A DNA stretch of 64,000 nucleotides from Bifidobacterium [indicum] DSM 20214 = LMG 11587 (GCF_000706765.1 NZ_CP006018.1:620001-684000); one strand, 5' to 3'; shown: positions 35,131 through 46,070, numbered from the stretch's first letter. A program made the numbers and translations. Notes: generated by a model not told the origin, from the sequence alone.

Positions 35131-35790
35131 ATGGCAGGAATGACGAGAGGTTCAGGCGAACCAGACGTGTTCGGTATTTCAACCCTGCGTTTCGGCAGAC
35201 GGCGGATTCCGCGAGCCCTGATGGCCCTGTCCCTGACCCTGATTCTGGCGACTGTCCTGACGGCCTGCACCCCATCCAGCCAGGCCGTGGGCGATACCTG
35301 GCACCCTTCAACCGTTGACCATGATGGGGTTGACCGCTCCGATATCATGGTGGCGCTGGTCGGGAGTCCCTCCAAGCCCACGGATGCGGGAGCCAATGAG
35401 GAGGATGGTCGCATCCTGGCCTCCCTGAAGGGCCAACGGATGGACGGGTACTACTCGCAGGCGGCATCCTTCGGCGACCAGCAGGCGGGTGTGGAGGATG
35501 CGGTCAATCGCGAGGTCGACCTGATTCTTGTTCATGCCCCGGCACAAGGGGATTGGACACCCTCCCTTGCCAAGGCCAGGAAGGCTGGCATACCTGTGGC
35601 GGTCATACCGGAGAGGGGGGCGGCCTGGGAAGATGGTCCTGATGGCATCTACTATGCCGCCACTCTCAGCATGGATAGAGGCACAGGGAAGGGCACCCCG
35701 GTGCTCTTGGCTGACGCCCTGCAGAATATCATCGATGACGGCCCTCATACCCGAACCATACGGGTCACCCTGGGTCAGGCGGGGGAATAG
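35131..35790 (+). CDS. Short periplasmic-binding-like lipoprotein
   Basis: This 219-residue protein has an N-terminal basic region (RFGRRRIPR), a hydrophobic core ALMALSLTLILATVLTAC and a lipobox Cys, so it is membrane-anchored outside the cell. The mature part resembles one lobe of type 1 sugar-binding proteins: DIMVALVGSPS, then QRMDGYYSQAASFGDQQAGVEDAVNREVDLILVHAP and LAKARKAGIPVAVIPER. A full binding protein has about 300 residues and two lobes; this stops after a short tail (IRVTLGQAGE). It is separated by only two bases from the P-type ATPase gene and may be cotranscribed. Function unknown. Confidence 0.75.
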   Translation: MAGMTRGSGEPDVFGISTLRFGRRRIPRALMALSLTLILATVLTACTPSSQAVGDTWHPSTVDHDGVDRSDIMVALVGSPSKPTDAGANEEDGRILASLKGQRMDGYYSQAASFGDQQAGVEDAVNREVDLILVHAPAQGDWTPSLAKARKAGIPVAVIPERGAAWEDGPDGIYYAATLSMDRGTGKGTPVLLADALQNIIDDGPHTRTIRVTLGQAGE

Positions 35791-35792
35791 GT

Positions 35793-38282
35793 ATGAGTGA
35801 ACGCAAAGACGGAAGCATCCCCACGTTTCCCCAGGTCGATGAACCCGGCCTGACCAGCTCCCAGGTGCAGGAACGCCGGGATGCCGGGCAGGTCAACAAG
35901 AGCCAGGAGAGGTCATCCAGGACCCTGGGGCAGATAGTCAGGGCCAACGTCTTCACTCTTTTCAACGCCATCATCCTGGGAGCCATGGTTGTGGTCCTCT
36001 TGACAGGCCAGTGGAAGGATGCCGTCTTCGGACTGGTCATCATCATCAACACCGGTATCGGTATCGCTACGGAACTCAAGGCCAAGCACACCCTTGACAG
36101 CCTCTCCATCCTGGTGGCCTCGGATTACTACGTCCGTAGGGACGGATCCAATCAGCGCGTCTCCCATGATGCCATTGTCCGTGATGACCTGCTTTGGATT
36201 CGCTCCGGCGATCAGATTCCCGCCGATGCCCGAATCGTCGAGTCGTACGGGCTGGAGCTGGATGAGTCCATGCTGACGGGGGAGTCCAGAACGGTCCGCA
36301 AGGAGCCGGGCGACCAGGCCTATTCGGGCTCGACCGCTGTTTCAGGCATGGCCCTGGCAGAGGTCACGGCCGTCGGGGTGGGATCCTATGCTGCCAGGCT
36401 TACCGCCAAGGCCAAGGTCTTCAAAAAGGTCCACTCTGACCTGAACGAGGGAATCAACACCATACTCAAGGTCATGACAGTGGTGGTCATACCCCTCTGC
36501 ATCCTTCTGATTTTCACCCAGATGCGCACCGTAGGCGGGCTCCAGACCGCCTTGTCGAACGGATCCTGGCGGCAGGCCGTCGTTTCTGCCGTGGCCGGGG
36601 TGGTCGGGATGATTCCCGAGGGGCTGGTGCTCCTGACCTCACTGAACTTCGCCCTGGCAGCCATTCGGCTGGCCAGGAAGCAAACCCTGGTGCAGCAGAT
36701 GGAGTCGGTGGAGACCCTTGCCCGGGTTGATGCCCTCAACCTGGACAAGACAGGAACCATCACCGATGGGGGCATAGTCTTCGAGGCCGTCCATCCCCTT
36801 GACCCATCAGGGGAGAGCGACCAGGATGCCCTGGCCCAGCCCCTGGTTGATGTCTGCGCCGAGGAGAATCCCAACGCCACCGGTACGGCCATCATGGCGG
36901 GCCTGCCCCAGGTATCCCCGTCCGGAACCGTCAGGGCCCGCCTGCCCTTCTCCTCGGCGAGGAAGTGGAGTGCCATCCTTGACCGGTCAGGCAGGCTCTG
37001 GTATTTCGGCGCTCCTGAGGTCTTGCTGGCCTCCCAGGCCGAAGCACATCCCGTAGTGGAGGCTCAGGTGACCGACCTGGCCAACAGGGGCCATAGGGTC
37101 CTGATGCTGGCGGATGGGGGAACGGTTCGGAGGTCCGATGCAGGCCAGGATTACTTCCAGGAGGCTGAGGCCCTGCCTGCGGATCTGATTCCCAGGGCTC
37201 TGATTTCCTGCTCGGAGCATATCCGAGAGGACGCTGCACCCACACTGGCCTGGTTCAGGGAACAGGGTGTTCGTTGCCGGGTCATCTCCGGCGACAATCC
37301 TGCCACGGTCGCAGCCATAGCCGATAAGGTCGGCTTGACAGGTGCGGCCAAACCGCGTGCCATGGATGCCCGGGACCTGCCTGAGAATTTGGAGGAGCTG
37401 GCTGGCGCCCTTGAATCGGTGGATGTCCTGGGGCGTGTCCTGCCGGACCAGAAGAAGGCCATAGTCCAGGCCCTTCACCTGAGTGGTCACACCGTTGCCA
37501 TGACGGGGGACGGGGTCAATGATTCCTTGGCCCTGAAAGAGGCCGACCTGGGGATCGCGATGGGTAATGCCGCTCCGGCCACCAAGGCGGTTGCCGAGGT
37601 GGTCCTGGTGGATTCCAGATTCTCCCACCTGCCTGACGTCGTGGCCAGAGGCCGCCAGGTCATGGCCAATATGGAACGTGTGGCAGGTCTCTTCCTGGTC
37701 AAGACCGTTTACTCGGCTCTCATCTCCCTGGGTGTGGTCCTGACGGGTATTCCCTTCCCCTATCTTCCGCGTCACATCACCTACATTGGTGCCCTGACCA
37801 TCGGTACCCCAGCCTTTTTCCTGGCCCTGGCCCCCAATACCAGACGTTATCGTCCCGGTTTCCTGAAGCGGGTGGTCGCTTTTGCTCTCCCCTCCGGGTT
37901 TGCCACAGGGCTGACGATCCTGGCCGCCGCCTGGTTCATGCCGACTCTGTTGGGTCTGGACAGGGGTGATTCCTCGGATTTGAACGCCCTGCGGTCCATC
38001 TGTGCCATCATCCTTTTCTTCATGGGGGTTCTGGTTCTTGCTCAGGTGGCGCGTCCCCTGCACTCCTGGCGTGGCCTCCTGGTCCTGGTCTTTGCCGTGG
38101 CCGGGGTCATCGGTGCCTGCATCCCCCTGGTGGCACGCTTCTTCGCCATCACTATTCCCCAGGGGGGAGCGCTGGCGGTGACCGCGGTCTCCGTCGTGGC
38201 TGGGGGTGTTCTCATGGCCTTGGCGGTTCTGGCCTATCCGCCATGTGCGCGGTTCATATCCCAGTTAACAAGCAGGCGGTAA
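35793..38282 (+). CDS. P-type cation-transporting ATPase, CtpE-like
   Basis: This 829-residue pump has the actuator motif MLTGES and the membrane motif MIPEGLV (PEGL, as in M. smegmatis CtpE and related calcium pumps). The phosphorylated Asp318 lies in [10 protein letters not shown], and the hinge motif is [22 protein letters not shown]. Two N-terminal, two central and about six C-terminal helices are visible. The N-domain lacks heavy-metal-binding CxxC repeats and membrane CPC, which excludes copper or zinc P1B pumps. CtpE has been linked to calcium uptake; calcium is the best guess here, but the ion cannot be fixed from sequence. Confidence 0.85.
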   Translation: MSERKDGSIPTFPQVDEPGLTSSQVQERRDAGQVNKSQERSSRTLGQIVRANVFTLFNAIILGAMVVVLLTGQWKDAVFGLVIIINTGIGIATELKAKHTLDSLSILVASDYYVRRDGSNQRVSHDAIVRDDLLWIRSGDQIPADARIVESYGLELDESMLTGESRTVRKEPGDQAYSGSTAVSGMALAEVTAVGVGSYAARLTAKAKVFKKVHSDLNEGINTILKVMTVVVIPLCILLIFTQMRTVGGLQTALSNGSWRQAVVSAVAGVVGMIPEGLVLLTSLNFALAAIRLARKQTLVQQMESVETLARVDALNLDKTGTITDGGIVFEAVHPLDPSGESDQDALAQPLVDVCAEENPNATGTAIMAGLPQVSPSGTVRARLPFSSARKWSAILDRSGRLWYFGAPEVLLASQAEAHPVVEAQVTDLANRGHRVLMLADGGTVRRSDAGQDYFQEAEALPADLIPRALISCSEHIREDAAPTLAWFREQGVRCRVISGDNPATVAAIADKVGLTGAAKPRAMDARDLPENLEELAGALESVDVLGRVLPDQKKAIVQALHLSGHTVAMTGDGVNDSLALKEADLGIAMGNAAPATKAVAEVVLVDSRFSHLPDVVARGRQVMANMERVAGLFLVKTVYSALISLGVVLTGIPFPYLPRHITYIGALTIGTPAFFLALAPNTRRYRPGFLKRVVAFALPSGFATGLTILAAAWFMPTLLGLDRGDSSDLNALRSICAIILFFMGVLVLAQVARPLHSWRGLLVLVFAVAGVIGACIPLVARFFAITIPQGGALAVTAVSVVAGGVLMALAVLAYPPCARFISQLTSRR

Positions 38283-38397
38283 AACAGGGAGCATATTCCG
38301 ATGGTGTCCGTTTCCCGGGCAACCGTATGAGCCGGTTCCTGCGTCTTGTCCGGACCGTGCCGACAGGGTTTCCCGGGCTGCGCGAGAGGATATGCCC

Positions 38398-41112
38398 ATG
38401 AGCGATAGGCCGACAGGACAGGTGCTGTCCGAGCTTCGTGTGGGAGGCCGGGAGTTCGACTACTACCGTATTGCCGACCTTCCCGGTCTGGACCGGCTGC
38501 CGTACAGTCTGCGTGTCCTTGTGGAGAACCTGGTCCGGAACCGTGACGGAGTCAACATCACCGACGAGCAGGTGGATGCCCTTCTGGGCTGGGACCCTGC
38601 TGCAGAACCAAACCATGAAATCCAGTTCACTCCGAGTCGGGTGGTTATGCAGGACTTCACCGGAGTTCCCTGCATCGTCGACCTGGCCACCATGCGTGAT
38701 GCCGTCAGGGACCTGGGTGGTGACCCGGAGGTCATCAACCCCCAGGTGCCGGCCCAGATGGTCATCGATCACTCGGTCCAGATTGACCTGGCCGGGGTGC
38801 CCGGTGCCATCGAGCACAATATGGACGTGGAGTACCTGCGCAACAGGGAGCGTTACCAGTTCCTGCGCTGGGGGCAGCAGGCCTTCAGGAATTTCCTGGT
38901 GGTACCTCCGGGAACCGGTATCATTCACCAGGTCAACATCGAATACCTGGCCCAGGTGGTCATGCAGAAGGACCCTGGGCGGGAGGGTGAACGGCCTCTG
39001 GCCTACCTGGACTCCTGCGTGGGCACGGACTCGCACACCACCATGGTGAATGGCCTGGGCGTCCTGGGCTGGGGTGTGGGCGGCATCGAGGCCGAGGCTG
39101 CCATGCTGGGCCAGCCTATTTCCATGCTGGTTCCCCGGGTGGTCGGTTTCAGGCTGACCGGTTCCATTCCCGAAGGGGTGACGGCCACCGATGTGGTCCT
39201 GACCGTAACTCAGATGCTCCGGGAACATGGAGTGGTCGGCAAGTTCGTGGAGTTCTATGGGCGGGGGCTGAGCCAGGTCCCCCTGGCCAATCGGGCCACC
39301 CTGGGCAATATGAGCCCGGAGTTCGGCTCCACCTGCGGCATATTCCCGATTGACGAGGTGACCTTGGACTACCTGCGGCTGACCGGACGTAGTGAGGACC
39401 AGGTGGCCCTAGTCGAGGCCTACGCCAAGGCCAACAGGCTCTGGCACGACCCGGACGACCCGAATTACACGGAGCCTGGGTACTCCGAGACCCTGGAACT
39501 GGACCTCTCCACCGTCCGGCCTTCGATTGCAGGTCCCAAACGTCCCCAGGACAGAATCGCCCTGGACCAGTGCAGGAGTGCCTACAGGGCGGCCCTTCCC
39601 GACTATGAGGCCCCTGATGTCGACCGGGAACCGGTCCCGATCCACACGGAGACAAACGGGGACTTCAACCTGACCAACGGGGCCGTGGTCATCGCCTCCA
39701 TCACCTCCTGCACCAACACCTCGAACCCTTCGGTCATGGTGGCGGCGGGCCTCCTGGCCCGTAAGGCACGTGCCTTGGGACTCAGTCCCAAACCCTGGGT
39801 CAAAACCTCCCTGGCACCGGGGTCCCAGGTGGTCACGGACTATCTGGAAAAGGCCGGGCTGACCGAGGATCTCGATGCCTTGGGATTTGAACTTGTAGGG
39901 TACGGCTGCGCCACCTGCATAGGCAATTCCGGTCCGCTGGATCCCGCCATATCCAAGGCCATCAACGAGCACGAGCTGACCATGACCGCTGTCCTCTCGG
40001 GGAACAGGAACTTCGAAGGCCGGATAAGTCCCGACGTGAAGATGAACTACCTGGCCTCTCCGCCCCTGGTTGTGGCATACGCCCTGGCTGGCTCCATGGA
40101 CGTGGACCTGGTCAATCATCCGCTGGGGGAGGCCCCTGACGGCAGCCCGGTCTACCTGCGCGACATCTGGCCTTCCAATGAGGAGATTCAAACGGTCATC
40201 GACCGTACCTTGGACCGAGACATGTATGTGAAGGATTATGCCCAGGTGTTCAAGGGTGACGAGCGCTGGCTGGGTCTGGACGTCCCCTCCGGGCAACTCT
40301 TCACCTGGGACCCGGATTCCACCTATGTGCGCAGGCAGACCTTCTTCGATGGTTTGACGGCAACCCCGGCTCCCCTCGACGACATCGAGGGAGCCAGGGT
40401 CCTGGCACTCCTGGGAGACTCGGTCACCACCGATCACATCTCGCCAGCGGGTGCCATCAAGACGGATGGCCCGGCAGGGCTCTACCTGGAGGAGCACGGC
40501 ATAGCCCCCAAGGACTTCAACTCCTATGGGTCCCGGCGCGGCAACCATGAGGTCATGGTTCGCGGCACCTTCGGCAATATCCGTCTGCGCAACCAGCTCC
40601 TGGCCTCGGTCGGGCTGGAGGTCCGTCCGGGTGGGTTCACCTATGATTTCCTGTCCGGCAAACCGACCACGATCTTCGAAGCCTCCCGGGACTACGCCGG
40701 GCAGGGTGTCCCTCTGGTCATTCTTGCCGGGAAGGAATACGGAACCGGTTCTTCGCGTGATTGGGCCGCCAAGGGGACCCTGATGTTGGGGGTCAGGGTG
40801 GTCATTGCCCAATCCTTCGAGCGTATTCACCGCAGCAATCTCATCGGTATGGGCGTTCTTCCCCTGCAGCTCCCCCAGGGGGAATCGGTCGAGAGCCTTG
40901 GCCTGGACGGGACGGAGACCTACGGGTTTGAAGGAATTGAGGCCATCAACAGGGAGATACCCGATACGATAAGGGTCACCGCGCGCCGTGATGACGGTTG
41001 CACCGTCAGTTTTAAGGCCAAGGTTCGCATAGATACCCCCGGCGAGGCCGACTACTACCGTAACGGCGGCATCCTCCAGTATGTGCTGCGCAATCTGATG
41101 GATGGGCGTTAG
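38398..41112 (+). CDS. acnA: Aconitate hydratase (AcnA type)
   Basis: This 904-residue enzyme isomerises citrate to isocitrate. The [4Fe-4S] ligands are Cys438 ([11 protein letters not shown]) and Cys504 and Cys507 ([10 protein letters not shown]). The catalytic swivel domain has [31 protein letters not shown], and then [15 protein letters not shown] use ATG 38398 because AGAGGA lies eight bases upstream; the ATG two codons earlier is too close to it. Bifidobacteria have only a partial TCA branch leading to 2-oxoglutarate for glutamate, which fits an aconitase with no full cycle around it. Confidence 0.95.
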   Translation: MSDRPTGQVLSELRVGGREFDYYRIADLPGLDRLPYSLRVLVENLVRNRDGVNITDEQVDALLGWDPAAEPNHEIQFTPSRVVMQDFTGVPCIVDLATMRDAVRDLGGDPEVINPQVPAQMVIDHSVQIDLAGVPGAIEHNMDVEYLRNRERYQFLRWGQQAFRNFLVVPPGTGIIHQVNIEYLAQVVMQKDPGREGERPLAYLDSCVGTDSHTTMVNGLGVLGWGVGGIEAEAAMLGQPISMLVPRVVGFRLTGSIPEGVTATDVVLTVTQMLREHGVVGKFVEFYGRGLSQVPLANRATLGNMSPEFGSTCGIFPIDEVTLDYLRLTGRSEDQVALVEAYAKANRLWHDPDDPNYTEPGYSETLELDLSTVRPSIAGPKRPQDRIALDQCRSAYRAALPDYEAPDVDREPVPIHTETNGDFNLTNGAVVIASITSCTNTSNPSVMVAAGLLARKARALGLSPKPWVKTSLAPGSQVVTDYLEKAGLTEDLDALGFELVGYGCATCIGNSGPLDPAISKAINEHELTMTAVLSGNRNFEGRISPDVKMNYLASPPLVVAYALAGSMDVDLVNHPLGEAPDGSPVYLRDIWPSNEEIQTVIDRTLDRDMYVKDYAQVFKGDERWLGLDVPSGQLFTWDPDSTYVRRQTFFDGLTATPAPLDDIEGARVLALLGDSVTTDHISPAGAIKTDGPAGLYLEEHGIAPKDFNSYGSRRGNHEVMVRGTFGNIRLRNQLLASVGLEVRPGGFTYDFLSGKPTTIFEASRDYAGQGVPLVILAGKEYGTGSSRDWAAKGTLMLGVRVVIAQSFERIHRSNLIGMGVLPLQLPQGESVESLGLDGTETYGFEGIEAINREIPDTIRVTARRDDGCTVSFKAKVRIDTPGEADYYRNGGILQYVLRNLMDGR

Positions 41113-41173
41113 GCCGCTGCCGGTGGGAACGAGGTCTGCCGTCTGGGTTCGGGGGCCATGGCCCCTGAGTTGT

Positions 41174-44100
41174 CTATCGTTTCAGGCGTTTCAGCCATGA
41201 GCTTGCCGATACCAAGGCCATGACCAGACCGCCGACCACCAGGAACATGATGATTCCCGGCCCGCCGGCATGGGGAAGCATACTGAGATACTCATAGGGG
41301 AGGATGGCGTCGTCCTGCTTGATTCCGTTGATTTTCCATACGATTGTGGTGTCGACGACTCCAACCGGATGGGCCGGTGTGGTCACCGTCCAGGTTTCGT
41401 CGTTCTCCGCCTTCAGATCGATGCCGTTCCGGCCGTCGAAGGCCACGGAGGTGAGATCCACCCTTCCGGGGAAGGGCATCGTCGTCGGCGTGAGGACCAA
41501 TGTCTGGTTGATGGCGCCCAGTCCCAGCTGGTTCTCAGTGTTGCGGCCCCATGAATAGGTCTGCCCATCACTGCCGATGGCGATGGAAAAGAGGAATCCT
41601 GAACTCACCTGGGTCAAGGATACGTTTTCGGGCAGGCCCTGAACCGTGGTCGGGGTCAGGGCCTTGGAGGTCTGATCGTTCCAGTCGTTCGGAATGGACG
41701 GAACTCCCAGGGCCCCGCTGCCGTTCCACCCCCAGCAGTAGGTCTTTCCGTCGGTTGCCGGGGCCATGTTGAACCCGTAGCCGGTCTCGATGTCGGTCAG
41801 GACAACACCCGAAGGGAGAGGAACCTGAAGGGGCTGTGGGTTGGTTCGGTTTTCGGAACCGTTGCCCATCTCACCCGATCCGCCGAATCCCCAGGTCCAG
41901 GCCCTGCCGTTGGAATCCATGGCGGTTGTATGGCCGTACGTGGCCAGGATCTTGGTCAGGACGGTACCTGCCGGTAGTCCAATGAGCGGCGCAGCTGTCG
42001 GACTGGAGGTGGTGCCTCCATTGCCCAACTCCCCGGACCCGTTCATGCCCCAGAGATAGGCCTTGCCTGACCTGTCCAGGACGGCGTTGTGGTTGTTGCC
42101 TGCGCTGATGGAAACCACGCCGACGTCTTCCGACAGTCCTTGAACGCGTACGGGGGTGGTGCTCAGGGCGGCCGCATTGCCATCGCCTGTGGGGACCGAG
42201 GTGTTGCCCAGCTGGCCCTGCCCGTTCTTCCCCCAGGCCCAGACTCTTCCCTTGCTGTCCAGGAGCAGGTTGTGGAAGTAACCGGCGCAGATATCAACCA
42301 CCGTTACATCTGAGGCCAGCCCTTGTATCGGCTTGGGTGTGGGGCTCATTGCGACGGATACGGAGCTCCCGGTTGGGATGTCACTACGTCCCAGTTGGCC
42401 GAATTCGTTGGAGCCCCAGGCATAGATCTTCCCGTCCGATCCGAGTGCAAGGGAGTGGTTGCTGCCGGCGCAGACCTTGACGGGGGTCACTCCGCTTGGA
42501 AACCCCCTGACCTCCACCGGTACCGGGGAATCGCCCTCGGCCTGGGTCCGTCCCAACTGGCTTTCGGCGTTGTAGCCCCAGGCGTAGATCTTCCCGTCCG
42601 ACCCTATGGCCAGGGAATGGCTACCGCCGGCGCTGACCTGGCTGAATCTGACCCCCCGTTGTGCCGGGGGTGTCAGAGTAACCCGGGTGCCGCCGGTGTC
42701 CGGACCCTTGGCTGGCTGCATCTTCCAACCGTCCTGACCGGTCCATCGGGCGGTCAACGTCGTGTCTCCGATGACGGAGCGGTTGAAGTCATAGGCCACT
42801 TTTCCGATGAACCATCCGTCGAAGCGGTATCCGGAACGGACCGGGTCATTCGGTCGTGCGACCCTTTGCCCCGGCTCCAAGGTTTGTTCCGGGACTGTAG
42901 GGCCGTCCTGACCGGTATCGAAGGTGACCTGGTATTTGGCGGTCTCTCCCGTGTAGAGGTAAGGCAGGGCGGTGGTGGTTGATGCCCCGTATCGGGTCAG
43001 GTGGAGGAGGGCGACGGCCCTTCCCGAAGGATGAGGGGGTGTGGTGACTGTCCAGGAGCCGTCAGACAGCCTGGACAGGTCCGTTCCCGCCTGCCCGTCG
43101 AAGGTGACCGAATCGATGACCTGAGGGAGGGGGAAGGGGGTTTCGGTGGCCACGGTAACTGCCTGATCCCCGTTGCCTCCGCCCAGTTGTCCAAAACCAT
43201 TGGCGCCCCACCCATAGACCCTGCCGTTGGTGGTCAAAGCCAGGGTATGCGCCCGTCCGGCGCTGATGGAATTTGCCTGCACCTGGCTGGGTAGGCCCTG
43301 GACCTGGACCGGGACCCTATTGGTGGTCGTGGTGGTGCCGTTGCCCATCTCCCCGCCACCGCCGTAACCCCAGGCCCAGACCTTGCCGTCACCTCCGATT
43401 GCGGTGGAGTGCCCGTAACCTGCGCTGATTGCAACGCATTTCATCCCGCTGGGCATGGACACGCGGGTGGGGGAGGAGTTGGATGAGGAGGACTGACCGT
43501 TACCCAGTTCCCCCGACGTATTGACCCCCCAGGCCCAGACCGTGCCTTGGTCGTCCAAGGCCAGGGCGTGTTCGGAACCTGCGCTGACGGATACGATTTT
43601 GGTGCCTTCGGGGAATCCCTTCACCTCGGTAGGTGCGGCGGACCAGGAATCATCCCGGTCCGATCCTGAGGGCACTGAGGGATTGCCCAGTTGGTCGTGG
43701 GCATTGCTGCCCCATGTAAACACCCTCCCGCTGGAATCCAGGAGGATGTTGAAGTTGCCTCTTGCACTGATGGAAACAGGTACCGTGCCCGACGGTAATC
43801 CCTGCACCTCCACAGGCGTCCTGCTTAAGGCGCTCGCCTCCCCGCGACCGGTGGGAAGATCCGTCCTGCCCAGCTGCCCATACTGGTTGTCGCCCCAGGT
43901 ATAGACCTTGCCGTCTCGACCAAGGGCGATCATATGGCTGGCTCCGGCGCTTACCTGCGCCAGGGTCAGGTCCGAGGGGAGCTGAACGGGGACTGGCTTG
44001 CCCCATCCATAGGGTTTGGTGGGGTCGCCCAACTGGCCCCGGTCGTTATGTCCCCAGGCCCAGGCCTTCCCTTCTGCGGTCAGGGCAATTGTGGTGTAGT

Positions 44101-44686
44101 CACCGGTGGCTATGTCGGTTGCTGTTCCCGCGGGTATTCCTTTCAGCCGGACGGGGGAGGTGGTGGGGTTGTCGAAGTCTCCGCCAAGTGTGTTGTCGCG
44201 GTTGTCGCCCCAGGCGTAGATGTCGCCGTCGCTGCCGAGGCCGAATGTCCGCCAGGATCCTGCGCTTATTTTGCTGAATCTGGTTCCGTCCGGTGCCAGT
44301 GGCGTCAGCACGATCCGGGTGCCACCTGCCGGGTCGCCGCTGTCGGGATTCATGGACCAGTTCTTTTCAGGGGTCCAGCCTGCTTTCAGAGTCAATGGGG
44401 AGGTTACCGGCTTGCTGAAGTCATATGCAACACCACCCGCGAACCAGCCGTCGAAATGATACCCTTCGCGTTGCGGATTGGTGGGCCTGGTGACCAGTCC
44501 GCTGGCCGGCACGGTCTGGGGGGAGGGGGCCGGTTGCCCCTGTGTGGCATCGAACTCAACCTGGTAGCCGGCCTCGCTGGCCGTCGCGACTTCCGTGGTC
44601 GTAATCAAGGGCACGATAAGGAAAATCGGGACCAGAGCAGCCAGAAGTGTGGTCAGGGTAGAAGAAGCACGTCTGCCTATGGACAC
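41174..44686 (-). CDS. Large secreted RCC1-repeat surface protein with two seven-bladed propellers
   Basis: This 1170-residue protein starts at GTG with AAGGAGG upstream. Residues 1-38 are a signal peptide. Two modules follow. Each has an InlB/Flg_new-type beta repeat (41-104 with GYHFDGWFAGGVAYDF; 585-648 with GYRFDGWFIGKVAYDF). Next comes the start of a TIG-like domain (GGTRIVLTP; GGTRVTLTP), seven RCC1 repeats, and the end of the TIG-like domain (SVTFDGQ...WTVTTPPHP; SVAFDGR...WTVTTPAHP). RCC1 blades show the WG pattern near residues 156, 209, 262, 323, 384, 437 and 491, and again near 701, 755, 816, 877, 930, 983 and 1045. The C terminus has LPHAGG, a hydrophobic helix and KRLKR, as in sortase-anchored proteins. 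It is probably displayed on the cell surface for adhesion; binding partners are unknown. Confidence 0.88.
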   Translation of the reverse strand: MSIGRRASSTLTTLLAALVPIFLIVPLITTTEVATASEAGYQVEFDATQGQPAPSPQTVPASGLVTRPTNPQREGYHFDGWFAGGVAYDFSKPVTSPLTLKAGWTPEKNWSMNPDSGDPAGGTRIVLTPLAPDGTRFSKISAGSWRTFGLGSDGDIYAWGDNRDNTLGGDFDNPTTSPVRLKGIPAGTATDIATGDYTTIALTAEGKAWAWGHNDRGQLGDPTKPYGWGKPVPVQLPSDLTLAQVSAGASHMIALGRDGKVYTWGDNQYGQLGRTDLPTGRGEASALSRTPVEVQGLPSGTVPVSISARGNFNILLDSSGRVFTWGSNAHDQLGNPSVPSGSDRDDSWSAAPTEVKGFPEGTKIVSVSAGSEHALALDDQGTVWAWGVNTSGELGNGQSSSSNSSPTRVSMPSGMKCVAISAGYGHSTAIGGDGKVWAWGYGGGGEMGNGTTTTTNRVPVQVQGLPSQVQANSISAGRAHTLALTTNGRVYGWGANGFGQLGGGNGDQAVTVATETPFPLPQVIDSVTFDGQAGTDLSRLSDGSWTVTTPPHPSGRAVALLHLTRYGASTTTALPYLYTGETAKYQVTFDTGQDGPTVPEQTLEPGQRVARPNDPVRSGYRFDGWFIGKVAYDFNRSVIGDTTLTARWTGQDGWKMQPAKGPDTGGTRVTLTPPAQRGVRFSQVSAGGSHSLAIGSDGKIYAWGYNAESQLGRTQAEGDSPVPVEVRGFPSGVTPVKVCAGSNHSLALGSDGKIYAWGSNEFGQLGRSDIPTGSSVSVAMSPTPKPIQGLASDVTVVDICAGYFHNLLLDSKGRVWAWGKNGQGQLGNTSVPTGDGNAAALSTTPVRVQGLSEDVGVVSISAGNNHNAVLDRSGKAYLWGMNGSGELGNGGTTSSPTAAPLIGLPAGTVLTKILATYGHTTAMDSNGRAWTWGFGGSGEMGNGSENRTNPQPLQVPLPSGVVLTDIETGYGFNMAPATDGKTYCWGWNGSGALGVPSIPNDWNDQTSKALTPTTVQGLPENVSLTQVSSGFLFSIAIGSDGQTYSWGRNTENQLGLGAINQTLVLTPTTMPFPGRVDLTSVAFDGRNGIDLKAENDETWTVTTPAHPVGVVDTTIVWKINGIKQDDAILPYEYLSMLPHAGGPGIIMFLVVGGLVMALVSASSWLKRLKR

Positions 44687-44963
44687 GAGGGCCTCCTTGT
44701 CGTGCTCCTCTTCTCAAGAGAATAAGGGCGCGCAATCGAGCATGGCGCTTTATCCGTTACTGCAAGTTCGATAAGCTCTGAATCATCCACTGTAGGGAAT
44801 GCAACCCTGGAATCCGTTGATTTCGAAGAAACGACACGACACAGGGTTTGTTACCTCGGTCTCTTTTTCCGATTGGAACGGCAAGGAGGCGGGTTTCATA
44901 TATCAAAAAGGCCGGAGCAGCTGGTGTTCCAGCCGCTCCGGCCTTGAGCCGGTGGTCTACCAA
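44687..44963. other. Intergenic region upstream of the first RCC1 gene
   Basis: It holds the Bax-inhibitor gene's terminator at 44904-44945 and must contain the promoter of the RCC1 protein gene on the minus strand. TATTCT near 44716-44721 (minus strand) is a possible -10, without a clear -35. No other signal is seen. Confidence 0.35.
44904..44945 (-). terminator. Rho-independent terminator of the Bax-inhibitor gene
   Basis: AAGGCCGGAGC at 44908-44918 pairs with GCTCCGGCCTT at 44935-44945, and the inner GCTGG/CCAGC extends the stem around a TGTT loop. On the minus strand it is followed by a run of T (AAAAA at 44905-44909 on the plus strand). Confidence 0.88.
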
Positions 44964-45938
44964 TCAGTCACTGTTTCCGACCATGTCCAGGATGTACAGG
45001 AAGAGATTGACGAAATCAAGATAGAGGTTCAGTGCGCAAAGGATGGAGACCTTCTTGATGACCTCGGTTCCCTGATTCTGGTAAGCGGCGAAGATGCGCT
45101 TCGTCTGTTGGGCATCATAGATGGTCAGTCCCGCAAAGAGGACGATGCCGATGCCTGCCACAATCCTGAGGGCTGTGTTCGAGGGAGTCAGGAACATCAG
45201 CGCGACCTGGACCACGATCAGGAAGATCAGGGCGACCAGGAGGATGCTGCCCATGCCCATCAGGTTCTTGCGCGTGGTGAGTCCCAGCATGCTCAGAACG
45301 AAGAAGAACCCGGCGCAAATCACCAAGGTCAGCAGGATGCTCGGGAGGGAGTATGCCACGAATATGGAACTCAGCGTGAAGCCCATCAAGGCTGCATAGA
45401 GGTAGAACATGACCCTGGCGGTCGTTGTCTTCATCGTCATGATCCTGGTGCCCAGGAAGACGGCGAAGAGTACCTGGGCAACGGACAGGCCAATCCAACC
45501 CCACATTCCCGTGGCCATGATGAAGGCGTACAGGAGACCGGAAACGGCCGTAAGGTAGGCAACAGCAGCCGTGACAAGCAGACCGACGGCCATTTCCCCG
45601 TACGCGCGGGACATGGAGATATTCTCGGCTCTTCGCAGGGAAGCGGCAGCGCGGCTGTTCATCGGCGGTGTGGATTGAGGCTGGGGCATCGGCATGGCCG
45701 GTGGCTGAGCATAGATCGTCTGGCCGTACTGGGCCTGCGGAGCATACTGTCCTTGCGGGGCGTACTGACCCTGTGGGGCATATTGACCTTGCGGGGCGTA
45801 CTGGGTCTGTCCTGGGTAGGGGGCCTGTGGCGTGTATTGCGCCTGAGGCGAGGCCTGCATCTGGGGGTTCTGCTGCCTGTACTGGATGCCCTGCTGATTG
45901 AAGTCATTGCTTTCTTGGGGCTGACCGTTGAGTGCCAT
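44964..45938 (-). CDS. Bax inhibitor-1/YccA family membrane protein
   Basis: This 324-residue protein has two parts. The first 105 residues are hydrophilic, rich in Gln, Pro and Tyr, and include four tandem QYAPQG-type hexapeptides (residues 46-69). The rest is a seven-helix BI-1-like domain (pfam12811-type YccA-like), from MAVGLLVTAAVAYLTAVSG to a final region TIYDAQQTKRIFAAYQ and LYLDFVNLFLYILDM. The motif LNLYLDFVNLFLYIL is typical. BI-1 proteins act as calcium-leak or pH-sensing channels in some species; the role in actinobacteria is unclear. AAGGAGAACCTT precedes the ATG. It lies between the two RCC1 giants on the same strand but has its own terminator. Confidence 0.88.
   Translation of the reverse strand: MALNGQPQESNDFNQQGIQYRQQNPQMQASPQAQYTPQAPYPGQTQYAPQGQYAPQGQYAPQGQYAPQAQYGQTIYAQPPAMPMPQPQSTPPMNSRAAASLRRAENISMSRAYGEMAVGLLVTAAVAYLTAVSGLLYAFIMATGMWGWIGLSVAQVLFAVFLGTRIMTMKTTTARVMFYLYAALMGFTLSSIFVAYSLPSILLTLVICAGFFFVLSMLGLTTRKNLMGMGSILLVALIFLIVVQVALMFLTPSNTALRIVAGIGIVLFAGLTIYDAQQTKRIFAAYQNQGTEVIKKVSILCALNLYLDFVNLFLYILDMVGNSD
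45732..45803 (-). repeat. Four tandem 18-bp units in the Bax-inhibitor gene
   Basis: Four in-frame 18-base units encode QYAPQG, QYAPQG, QYAPQG and QYAPQA. Copies differ slightly at synonymous sites. The tract is a candidate for slippage and length variation among strains. Confidence 0.8.
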
Positions 45939-46070
45939 AAGGTTCTCCTTGAAGTGCCTGAGACTGGTTTAGGCACCGTTCGGTCAATTCTACACGTTTG
46001 GAAACTGGGTGTATGCGATACCAGTCTCCGTACTATGCGTGACGTATTGGCTGGTTACCCCTATGGGAGA

